From assembly GCA_035275065.1 (NCBI GenBank), contig DATENM010000001.1:1-64000 (forward strand): a stretch of DNA of 64,000 nt. The letters run 5' to 3'. The notes under the pieces are model-generated. The model was not told where the DNA came from and searched no databases. It saw only the letters and a program-made list of their open reading frames with translations. Origin of the DNA: Blastocatellia bacterium. GTDB taxonomy: Bacteria > Acidobacteriota > Blastocatellia > UBA7656. This document shows positions 57,500-64,000 of this stretch, in pieces. Both the position numbers and the translations under genes were made by a program. The stretch's first letter is position 1, and the number at the start of each line of letters is the position of its first letter.

Positions 57500-58996
57500 G
57501 CGACTCTTCTCCTTTTCATTGCGATTGATGACAAGCCTCAACAGGGCGAAGCGCGAGAGATTGTTCAGTGCAGACAAACCGTTCTTCGCCAAGTCTGATT
57601 TGAAGCGTTCCAAGATACGGTGCGCCAATAAGAGCGATGGCGCAGTACTTTCTAAAGCAGCGCGATAAAGCTGCGTTACAACTTCGGCCTTCAGGTCTTC
57701 ATCCTTATACTTTCTATCGCTAGTGATTCTAAGCGTGGTTCTCGCGAGTGATTTTAAGGACAGTGGGATTTCTTCATCCCCAACGGCCCTGTACTCCGCT
57801 ATTTGCAAGTCTTCAAACCAACATCGGAAATTCCTTACAGCTTGCTCGACTGTTTGTCGCATCCAGTGGCGCACAATGATGCGTCCTGCATTGCCCGTTA
57901 GCGTCACGCTGTAAAACTGATCCTCCTTCAATGGCGTGTAGTCAGCATCGCCCCTGAATGGCAGAGTCAGAAATGAACGCACAGCCTCCGGCTTTGGTTG
58001 CTCGAAAAGTTGCGCGAAGAGGTCATTGACGGCCTCACTTTCCTTTGCCCAAAAGCAAAGGGCCATGCCGCCAATTTTGAGTCGGTGTTTTTCGTTTGAA
58101 AGCAAGAAATTCAAGGCATTGCAATAGGCCCTTACCGCTTCCGAAGAAACCGGCGCGTTGAGACTTTGTTCAAGTCCATAAGACCAGAATGCGTCTTCAT
58201 AAGCTGAAACCAGAAAGACCTCGGCCTGTTTTGTGCCCGGTACTTTTTTAATTTTTGGCAGGTGAGATTTTAGGATGGGAACATCATTCTTCCCTGTCAC
58301 GAGGCACAAACCTTTGACAGCGTCTTTTTCTTTAGCATCTGTTTCTCGTGCGAAGGTTGTGCGCCAATGGGGGCGAATCACCGCTTCGTCGTCTAACAGC
58401 AGATGACCATCAACCTGAAAGATGAAATTGTCAGGCCCAAGTTTGATTTCCTTTCCAAGCGAATTTTTTATCCACCAACATGGCTCCTCGTTCTCATTTT
58501 CCTGATTCAGCCCCCAGCGTAGGAACGCAGGATTGACTGCATTAGGATTGTTTACATTTTGATCGCGGAATCTGAGTAGCGCCAAAAGTGAAGAGCTTTT
58601 TGTTTCATGTGCAGCTTGCTCGATTTGCTGCCAGAAATCTTTCTGTTTGGCCTTATTATTCGCCTCGATCCTTGCTCGCTTGGCTAAATCACCCGCAGCA
58701 GCATTTGGTTCTCTATCCAAACCAAACACGGCTTCCAATTCTCCAAAGAGAAACTCGGCTACTTGCCCGCTTCCTTTGGGACGACCTGTACGGGGAACCG
58801 TAAATTCTCTCCCACCTTTTTGCGGCCTGGGGTTCTCAATCAAGCCTGCACCTTCCAACGTGCCGTCGGCCTTAAGAGGGATCGTCCAACGCACGTACTT
58901 TTTCGTGAAAGCGGCTTCTTCAATTAGCTCGTCACGACAAGCGCGTTGGTAAAAGTCATAGAGTGCTTGTAAAAGCATATCAGTGCGTGCCTCCAT
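57026..58996 (-). CDS. cas8c: Cas8c large subunit (Csd1)
   Basis: This 656-aa PAM-sensing subunit of I-C Cascade has N-terminal LLQALYDFYQRA, then IPLKADGTLEGAGLI, followed by LVTGKNDVPILKSHLPKIK (with CLVTG), and the FSYGLEQ-like segment FWSYGLEQSLNAPVS, all Csd1 hallmarks. The C-terminal ~157 residues are the small-subunit-like helical region (see the internal start at 57499). The gene overlaps cas5 by 17 bases and cas7 by eight. AT-richer than cas1/cas4. Confidence 0.95.
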   Translation of the reverse strand: MEARTDMLLQALYDFYQRACRDELIEEAAFTKKYVRWTIPLKADGTLEGAGLIENPRPQKGGREFTVPRTGRPKGSGQVAEFLFGELEAVFGLDREPNAAAGDLAKRARIEANNKAKQKDFWQQIEQAAHETKSSSLLALLRFRDQNVNNPNAVNPAFLRWGLNQENENEEPCWWIKNSLGKEIKLGPDNFIFQVDGHLLLDDEAVIRPHWRTTFARETDAKEKDAVKGLCLVTGKNDVPILKSHLPKIKKVPGTKQAEVFLVSAYEDAFWSYGLEQSLNAPVSSEAVRAYCNALNFLLSNEKHRLKIGGMALCFWAKESEAVNDLFAQLFEQPKPEAVRSFLTLPFRGDADYTPLKEDQFYSVTLTGNAGRIIVRHWMRQTVEQAVRNFRCWFEDLQIAEYRAVGDEEIPLSLKSLARTTLRITSDRKYKDEDLKAEVVTQLYRAALESTAPSLLLAHRILERFKSDLAKNGLSALNNLSRFALLRLVINRNEKEKSRMIDPIISETDDPAYNCGRLLAIFDDLQMAAHDYKLEGAGVVERYYGTASSAPNSAFGILWRLHQHHLKKLSRSDGGKAKAESLKKKIEDIAKLFKQPQPNLPPQFPRSFNLQAQGRFALGFYQQKAAERAGRQEYLEAKKAQTATQQTDMKGESIND

Positions 58997-59846
58997 TTTG
59001 GCGTATAAGCGTGATGCGCGACGGATGACATTCCATTACAGAGTCGCGCACGCGAGCGTGGAAGAAAGCAGCCAAAGGCTTGATGAACGTGCCTTCTTCT
59101 TCAGGTAGTGCCTCTTTCAAAAGCTTTTTCGCTTCGCCCTTGGATAACTGCGCCGCCCGTGTTTCACGTTCAAACTTGTAGGCCGTTTTCTCTGTTGCGC
59201 TCAACCAACGAAAACCCTTTGCACGGTCTTCTTGATCGAAGAGATCATAGAGCATCAAGCCCAAATCATCCTTACCCCAAGCCTGCCAGCCATCGCTCAT
59301 CTCTGCGGCGCGGCGCTGAAGGGCTGTAGACGCATCTTCTTCCCAATCAAAGTCAGCAGCGAATTCGCGCATCCCAAGACAAGGGCGATGAAAACATTTG
59401 CCGCTTTTAGCGCGTCGAGTGACTTCATCGCGGTATTTCTGTACTTTCTGCCCTGTTTTCTTTCCGAGTTCAGTTAAACGCACTTCCGCTGTGATGATGT
59501 ACTCGACGCCTTGTAAGGCAAGTGTATTGCGCTGCGTAAAATCGGTCGCACCGCCGCCCGCTATGATAGGCGTCACTTGCTTGCGCCCTTCCATCCAGCT
59601 ACGTGCATTGGTGAGGCTGATGCGGGCCGTCACTTCATTGCGCTTGAATGAAATCCAAGCTCCGCGCCGTACCACACGCACGGCGTCAATCAGATAATAC
59701 ATTTGTGGTTCCCAGAAAATGGCTTCCAAGATGCCACGAGCCGCCGACGGTGTCATTAATGGATAACTGACGCGTTCGACTTTCATTTCCGGGCGTGTGA
59801 AGCAAGCCCAATCCCCCCACACACGCACGCTGATTTTATCCGTCAT
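58980..59846 (-). CDS. cas5c: Cas5c (Cas5d), crRNA-processing subunit
   Basis: In type I-C this protein cuts the pre-crRNA in place of Cas6 and caps the 5' handle. N-terminal VRVWGDWACFTRPEMKVERV and YPLMTPSAARGILEAIFW are diagnostic. FKRNEVTARISLTN follows, then a Gly-rich region and the REFAADF segment. Length is 288 aa, slightly above the usual ~230-250. The start overlaps the cas3 stop as ATGA. I could not assign the catalytic Tyr/Lys/His confidently by eye. Confidence 0.94.
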   Translation of the reverse strand: MTDKISVRVWGDWACFTRPEMKVERVSYPLMTPSAARGILEAIFWEPQMYYLIDAVRVVRRGAWISFKRNEVTARISLTNARSWMEGRKQVTPIIAGGGATDFTQRNTLALQGVEYIITAEVRLTELGKKTGQKVQKYRDEVTRRAKSGKCFHRPCLGMREFAADFDWEEDASTALQRRAAEMSDGWQAWGKDDLGLMLYDLFDQEDRAKGFRWLSATEKTAYKFERETRAAQLSKGEAKKLLKEALPEEEGTFIKPLAAFFHARVRDSVMECHPSRITLIRQNGGTH

Positions 59847-62140
59847 TGGTTGTAATCCTCTGTTGGTCGTTGATCTACAAGCACTCCCAAATTACTGTGA
59901 TAGGAGCCTTGGTTGAGAACTTGCAATTCAAGCTTGCTGTTGAATAGCAATGGCTGTAACTGGCCATTCCTTTCTAGCTTTGTGTAATCGTCTTGTCGCA
60001 CGTTGACTATAAAGCGTTGCAGTTTGCGCAAATCGTCGCGTGTAAAACGTGGTTGGCCTTTGGGCGTCTGTTTTTTTCTTAAATCATCGATGAGCTTAAT
60101 AGCTCTGCCGTAAGGGACGATGACACCGATGCCATTATCGGAGATTACTTTGGCTGCGCTAGCAACCGTGCGAAAGTTGAAAGCTCTGCGCTCGTCTTGA
60201 ATCTGCTGACCCGTATTGGCATTTTGATAGAGCCGTTGAAAGTAGGCTGCAAAGATGTGTGGGTCAGTCGCGAGGTGTTCCGCGCTGATCGTTGCGCCCT
60301 CAAGCATGGTTTGAGTGTGTTCTGTCCCGATGCGATAAATACCAGGAGGCGTGACGTTGTCTTGCGGCACGAAGACAATGACGTGCCCAAGTTTGCTCTC
60401 ACCTTGCGTATTGCGTAAATTGCCTTCACGGTTGCAACGGCCTGCGGCTTGGACGAGCGAATCAAGTGGCGCTAGTGCGCGATAAAGCGTCGGGAAATCC
60501 AAATCAACGCCCGCTTCTACCAATTGCGTAGAAACAACTCTGCAAGGCAAACCTCGCAGCAATCGCGCACGAATGCTGTCTTCTTGAGGAGCTTGTATCG
60601 CACCGATCAAGTCAAAGCGATGCTCCGCGCACATTGCGGATGAAAGATGAAAGATGCTCGCTTCTTCTTCTTCGCGCAATTGACCGCGCAAAGCTTCCCA
60701 CAAAGCGAAGGCTTGCTTGCGCGTATTGACGACGCATAAGACTTGCTTTGCCGCACTCATTTCATCAGCCAAACTTTGCCAACTGTGTGTTTGACCTGTG
60801 GGCGGCAATTCGTAACGCACGCGCCGCAATGTTTTGAACATCTCTTGCGTCTTTTCGGTGATCTCTGTGACCTCGCCTTCAGAAAAACCATTGGCCAAGT
60901 TGTACTGTTTGCGGAAAGCCGGTTGGGTTGCAGACGAGAACACGAAACTGACTTTATAGGTGTCACGGAGTTCGCGCATCACGCTCAATAGCGGATCCAG
61001 CAGATGCGCCGGTAAAGTTTGCACTTCATCCAATAAAACAACCGAGCGTGCTACGTTGTGCAGCTTGCGACAGCGTGAAGGCTTGTTAGCGAATAATGAT
61101 TCGACAAATTGCACTGCGGTTGTGATTACTACAGGCGCATCCCAATTCTCTGCGGCTAACACGAGCGGTGAACGCGCCCGCGCCTCGCTGGTTTTCCTTT
61201 GCTCATCATCTTCCGACTTGATGACAACGGCGGAGTGATTTTCTATGACTAAGCCAATGTCCTGCGGATCGAGTATGCGCCGGTATTCCGCAGCATTTTG
61301 CTCTATGATGGATAGATAAGGAATGACCGCAATGACACGCCGCAAGTTGTGTTGCGCCGCGTGCCGCAAGGCAAAAGCCATACTGGACAAAGTTTTGCCG
61401 CCGCCCGTTGGCACGGTCAACGAAAAGAAGCCTTGCGGAAGAGTCGCTTTAGCTAAACACTCGTCGTAAATCTCATTGCGTAATGCGGCAAGTTCTGCTG
61501 CGCCATTATTTTCTCTGACAGCCTGTGCTTTGGCTTCTTTGGCGCGTTGCAGGCTTAGCAATAGCTCTTGCGTAAGGGTTGCGTCAAGCGGCGGCACTGT
61601 CGAGCGTTGACTTTGATAATGAGCTTCTGTGTCTAGAAAATCTGCATCCACTAAGGCCGAGAAAACCATTCGGACATAAAACTCCAGGCGCATTTTGTCG
61701 TCAAATCGCGGTTCATTAAGATCGGTCGCAACAGTGGTTAACTCTTGGTTGAAGCGCGCCTCTAATAAGCGCAAGTGGTCTTTGGTTTGATAGACAGGCT
61801 TATCAATCAATGCCTCTAATTCGACAAGATCATGCAAACCCGCATGATGTCCCGCAATGGCAAACGATGGAGCAATCCATCGCTTTTGTCGCGCTAATGC
61901 CGCGCCATAGACTGCATGATGCGTTTCTGCGCTGCTTTCGCGTTTGCCGCGCAAGTATTCCTGAAACTCATCGCGATACTTGCCAAGATCGTGCAGCAAG
62001 CCGGCCCATTGCGCGGCATCTGCCAGTTGCGGGTTGGCGGCCTCAGCAAATGCCCGCGCCAATGCACCAACCGATTGCAGATGCACGCTTAACAGGTGCG
62101 GCTCGCCTTTTTCATTCTCCGTGTGCGCAAGGAATGACAT
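59843..62140 (-). CDS. cas3: Cas3 nuclease-helicase (I-C)
   Basis: This degrades target DNA after Cascade binding. The HD nuclease domain has HLLSVHLQSVG, AGLLHDLGKYRDEFQEYL, ETHHAVYGAA and IAGHHAGLHD. The SF2 helicase has Walker A TVPTGGGKTLSSMAFALRH, Walker B LLDEVQTLPAHLL, SSATQPAF, and motif VI-like QAAGRCNREG. Length is 765 aa from ATG 62140 (MSFLAHTENEKGEPHLL), which fits family starts; ATG 62212 lies at or upstream of the predicted transcription start. GC is lower than in the neighbours (29 of 60 in line 60001-60060). Confidence 0.95.
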   Translation of the reverse strand: MSFLAHTENEKGEPHLLSVHLQSVGALARAFAEAANPQLADAAQWAGLLHDLGKYRDEFQEYLRGKRESSAETHHAVYGAALARQKRWIAPSFAIAGHHAGLHDLVELEALIDKPVYQTKDHLRLLEARFNQELTTVATDLNEPRFDDKMRLEFYVRMVFSALVDADFLDTEAHYQSQRSTVPPLDATLTQELLLSLQRAKEAKAQAVRENNGAAELAALRNEIYDECLAKATLPQGFFSLTVPTGGGKTLSSMAFALRHAAQHNLRRVIAVIPYLSIIEQNAAEYRRILDPQDIGLVIENHSAVVIKSEDDEQRKTSEARARSPLVLAAENWDAPVVITTAVQFVESLFANKPSRCRKLHNVARSVVLLDEVQTLPAHLLDPLLSVMRELRDTYKVSFVFSSATQPAFRKQYNLANGFSEGEVTEITEKTQEMFKTLRRVRYELPPTGQTHSWQSLADEMSAAKQVLCVVNTRKQAFALWEALRGQLREEEEASIFHLSSAMCAEHRFDLIGAIQAPQEDSIRARLLRGLPCRVVSTQLVEAGVDLDFPTLYRALAPLDSLVQAAGRCNREGNLRNTQGESKLGHVIVFVPQDNVTPPGIYRIGTEHTQTMLEGATISAEHLATDPHIFAAYFQRLYQNANTGQQIQDERRAFNFRTVASAAKVISDNGIGVIVPYGRAIKLIDDLRKKQTPKGQPRFTRDDLRKLQRFIVNVRQDDYTKLERNGQLQPLLFNSKLELQVLNQGSYHSNLGVLVDQRPTEDYNQ

Positions 62141-62196
62141 GAAAATCAACTCACTCAAATGGATGAACAGATTTTCGGGCCGTTGTGAGCCCGCAT

Positions 62197-62225
62197 ACAA
62201 TATGCCTATCACGCCGCGATTGCAA
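62197..62225 (-). promoter_or_regulatory. Candidate cas operon promoter
   Basis: Read on the minus strand: TTGCAA (62220-62225), 17-base spacer, TATTGT (62197-62202). It would start transcription near 62190 and supports ATG 62140 as the cas3 start. Confidence 0.45.
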
Positions 62226-62319
62226 CGTCTTTTTCATTACTATTTCGCTTAATCGATCATTGCCGCGCCGCGGCCACATGGTTCATACAACAAGTCGCGG
62301 CGCGGCTGTCGGTTCAGCT

Positions 62320-62559
62320 TTATGACTGATCCGAAGGCGGCGTGGCTGCCGACTGCTTCGGCGCTTTGCGCCCTACCCGCTCGATATGCCGGGCGCGCTC
62401 CCACGCCACCAGCTCGCCCGGTTCGTTGTGGAATTTGTTGCGCGCAATCGAATCCGAGCGCCGCGCCGCGGTCATGCCGCGCCCGATCTCCGCCAACGAG
62501 ACCGCCCTGCCGCAGCACGGCAATGGCAAATCAACCTGAGCGGCGCGATGACCGGCCAC
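62320..62559 (-). CDS. Possible small protein (79 aa), low support
   Basis: A GTG-started frame of 79 residues with PCCGRAVSLAEIGRGMTAA and a charged C-terminus (WERARHIERVGRK). A Cys pair near residue 15 could be half a zinc site. No recognised family. Competing frames exist on both strands in this GC-rich stretch, so coding is uncertain. It would lie just downstream of the Hsp70-domain gene on the same strand. Confidence 0.3.
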   Translation of the reverse strand: MAGHRAAQVDLPLPCCGRAVSLAEIGRGMTAARRSDSIARNKFHNEPGELVAWERARHIERVGRKAPKQSAATPPSDQS

Positions 62560-62577
62560 CTCGATTTTATGGAGGGA

Positions 62578-63018
62578 TTATTTGACGCCGACGATCAGCC
62601 CTTGAAACACTCGGCGATTCTCTGTGCCCACTTCCTCGGCTTCGATGACTAACGCCCCTTCGGCAGAGACGCGCAGCACGAACTGAATCTGCGGCACGGC
62701 GCGCGGCTGCGGACGCAGGCCCGAGAGCTGAAACCTGCCGATGTGACGGTTCTGGCTGACGCTCTCGCTGTCGCCTTCGAGCAGATGAATCTCCACGGTG
62801 GATTGTCCGTCGAAGGCCGTCGAGAATACTTCGGCCATACTCGTAGGCAGTTCCGTGCCCTGCGGGATCAGGATGGTTGCGGTGTCCCCCACCGTTTCGA
62901 TCCTTAGCGACCGCGCCAGCACCGGGGCGTTTCCTGACCTGGCCGCGCCACAGTAAACACACGCAGCCGAGGGATGATTACTGTAGAGGGTTGCTCCGCA
63001 GTTGGCGCATTTCATCAT
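62578..63018 (-). CDS. Zinc ribbon plus orphan Hsp70 substrate-binding domain
   Basis: The 146-aa protein begins with a zinc-ribbon pair (CANCG and CVYCGA, about residues 4-28). The rest matches the beta-sandwich substrate-binding domain of DnaK: ILIPQGTELPTSMAEVFST, DGQSTVEIHLLEGDSESV, IGRFQLSGLRPQPRAVPQIQ, VSAEGALVIEAEEVGT. The ATPase domain and the alpha lid are absent. ATG 63018 has AGAG close by; ATG 63033 would add five residues. A peptide-binding role is inferred from the domain. Confidence 0.85.
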   Translation of the reverse strand: MMKCANCGATLYSNHPSAACVYCGAARSGNAPVLARSLRIETVGDTATILIPQGTELPTSMAEVFSTAFDGQSTVEIHLLEGDSESVSQNRHIGRFQLSGLRPQPRAVPQIQFVLRVSAEGALVIEAEEVGTENRRVFQGLIVGVK

Positions 63019-63039
63019 GTGGTCTCTTTCCATGCCGCA

Positions 63040-63567
63040 TCAAATCTTGCGCCGCATCACCAGGTCGCGCTGGGCGTCTGACCCGAGCTGAAAAATATGC
63101 TCGCCGACTACCTCAAAGCCCCATCGCTCGTAGAACCTTTGGGCGCGCTCGTTATGCTCCCACACCCCAAGCCACATCGTCTCCGAGCCGGCGCTCTCGG
63201 CTTCACTGATGCAGGCTTGCATCAATGCCGCGCCGACGCCGCTGCCGATCAGGCCGCTGGCGACGTACAACCGGCACAGCTCAACCGGCTGATCCCCAGT
63301 TACGCAAGGCGGCGCGGCGCTCGATTGCAGCTTGGCATAGCCGGCGGCAGTTCCAGCGATCTCGGCGATGAAGAATGTCGTGTCGGCGTCAGCAATCTCT
63401 TGCGCCTGAAGCAATGGGCTGAAGGAGGCGGCAAGATAGGCCGCCATGTCTTCGGGCGTGGTATCGCCGATGAACGTGTCATAGAAAGTGCTGGCCCCCA
63501 GCTCGGCTAAGAGGCCGGCGTCAGCCGCGGTCGCAAGGCGGATTGAAGGCATGGCTTTCTCGCTCAT
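63040..63567 (-). CDS. GNAT-family N-acetyltransferase
   Basis: This acetyl-CoA-dependent acetyltransferase is 175 aa. The N-terminal IRLATAADAGLLAELGASTF and the acetyl-CoA motif ELCRLYVASGLIGSGVGAALMQ (near residue 95) are followed by WLGVWEHNERAQRFYERWGF. Such proteins resemble those acting on polyamines, antibiotics or protein N-termini; the substrate is unknown. The Hsp70-domain gene follows after 22 bases. Confidence 0.88.
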   Translation of the reverse strand: MSEKAMPSIRLATAADAGLLAELGASTFYDTFIGDTTPEDMAAYLAASFSPLLQAQEIADADTTFFIAEIAGTAAGYAKLQSSAAPPCVTGDQPVELCRLYVASGLIGSGVGAALMQACISEAESAGSETMWLGVWEHNERAQRFYERWGFEVVGEHIFQLGSDAQRDLVMRRKI

Positions 63568-63609
63568 CGTTCCAATACTACCATCTTGTTAAGCTTGGCT
63601 AGAAGAATA

Positions 63610-63650
63610 GCCACAATGGCACGAAGCCACAAAGATACACAAACCCGATG
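63610..63650. repeat. Single degenerate arm of CACAA/CACGAAG words
   Basis: GCCACAATGGCACGAAGCC followed by ACAAAGATACACAAA is a loose tandem of ACAAAG-type words like the arms of the other inverted repeats, but no complementary arm is visible nearby. Confidence 0.35.
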
Positions 63651-63747
63651 GCCGGCAAGGCATCATCGTTGACCTGTATAGCGTTGGAGATTCTAATGTT
63701 GTATTTGCTTGATGGCTTTGTTACTATCTCGCGCCGGAGGGACGGAC

Positions 63748-64000
63748 GTGGCCGCGCAAACCAATCCCGCACAAACCGGCGACAATGATTTCGTCGAGCT
63801 AAGCGAAGACCTGTCGGCAAGCCCGCTGTGGAATGCCGATCTGGCCCCCGTGCCCATCGCCCGCCGCAACTGGACGACTTATAATTACGCCGCGCTATGG
63901 ATCAGCATGGCGCACTGCATTCCGACTTACATGCTGGCGTCGAGCCTGATCGATCTCGGCATGAACTGGTGGCAGGCGCTGTTGACCATCCTGCTCGGCA
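63748..64000 (+). CDS. NCS1-family nucleobase/cation symporter (3' end outside window)
   Basis: The visible 84 residues (SPLWNADLAPVPIARRNWTT, then YNYAALWISMAHCIPTYML and ALLTILLG) match the N-terminus of the cytosine/purine/allantoin/hydantoin permease family, with the first transmembrane helix starting. GTG 63748 has GGAGG seven bases upstream; in-frame ATG 63712 is possible. The substrate cannot be read from this part. Confidence 0.85.
   Translation, partial: MAAQTNPAQTGDNDFVELSEDLSASPLWNADLAPVPIARRNWTTYNYAALWISMAHCIPTYMLASSLIDLGMNWWQALLTILLG

Noticed and set aside
49644..62212. Missing cas6 as a sign of a defective CRISPR system
   Set aside because: Type I-C lacks cas6 normally; Cas5c processes crRNA.
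62249..62518. 89-aa minus-strand frame near the cas3 promoter
   Set aside because: Arg/Gly-rich composition typical of a chance frame, overlaps a slightly better candidate in another frame.

Overview
The window is a high-GC bacterial chromosome segment. Several traits together suggest Acidobacteriota, possibly Blastocatellia: a long nuo operon with enlarged NuoH, NuoK and NuoM; a homodimeric pyruvate dehydrogenase operon; an ECF43-like sigma factor coupled to a Ser/Thr kinase with TPRs; and a cytochrome c/copper-monooxygenase-like protein. This placement is inference; there is no rRNA gene in the window.

Layout. 1-11.5 kb: nuoC (cut by the window start), D, H, I, J, K, L, M, N of respiratory complex I, then an AtpZ/AtpI-like gene. 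11.6-18.9 kb: inositol monophosphatase, homoserine kinase, a lipoprotein, plsC (minus), a stand-alone RelA/SpoT-type HD hydrolase, gyrA. 18.9-26 kb: a TPR lipoprotein, a secreted alpha/beta hydrolase, an M20 amidohydrolase, a MoaD-MoaE fusion with a JAMM protease (minus), an exported beta-carbonic anhydrase and a haem/copper protein. 26-30.3 kb (minus): a GxxExxY nuclease inside an inverted repeat, DinB, a deoxyhypusine synthase-like protein and speA. 30.4-33.7 kb (minus): kinase-TPR protein and ECF sigma. 34-41.7 kb: aceE-aceF-lpd, a methyltransferase, an HD protein. 41.8-49.6 kb: lipoprotein, GT-C glycosyltransferase, and on the minus strand an FHA / kinase / PP2C signalling cluster, an isoprenylcysteine-methyltransferase-like protein and a cytidine deaminase-like protein. 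49.6-62.2 kb: a complete type I-C CRISPR-Cas locus, all transcribed on the minus strand (cas3-cas5-cas8c-cas7-orf107-cas4-cas1-cas2-array with 54 repeats). 62.3-64 kb: a possible small protein, a zinc-ribbon/Hsp70 substrate-binding-domain orphan, a GNAT, and the start of an NCS1 permease.

The most unusual signal lies between the genes. At least fifteen intergenic sites carry long inverted repeats. The arms are either 6-13-base words repeated in tandem or nested palindromes, and the words differ from site to site. Most begin 0-20 bases after a stop codon and often leave just room for the next ribosome binding site. Four of the eight nuo junctions and four consecutive junctions of the aceE-HD run carry different types. 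One such inverted repeat encloses a GxxExxY PD-(D/E)XK-like nuclease gene, whose start codon abuts the arm and whose Shine-Dalgarno lies in it. I propose, as inference, that this is the autonomous form of a family of mostly non-autonomous elements.

Other points of interest are a 107-residue unknown gene translationally coupled inside the cas operon, a likely internal start for Cas11c, a palindromic terminator-like spacer, a JAMM protease overlapping a MoaD-MoaE fusion that would need cleavage, a deoxyhypusine synthase homologue with Arg in place of the catalytic Lys, and a stand-alone DnaK substrate-binding domain.
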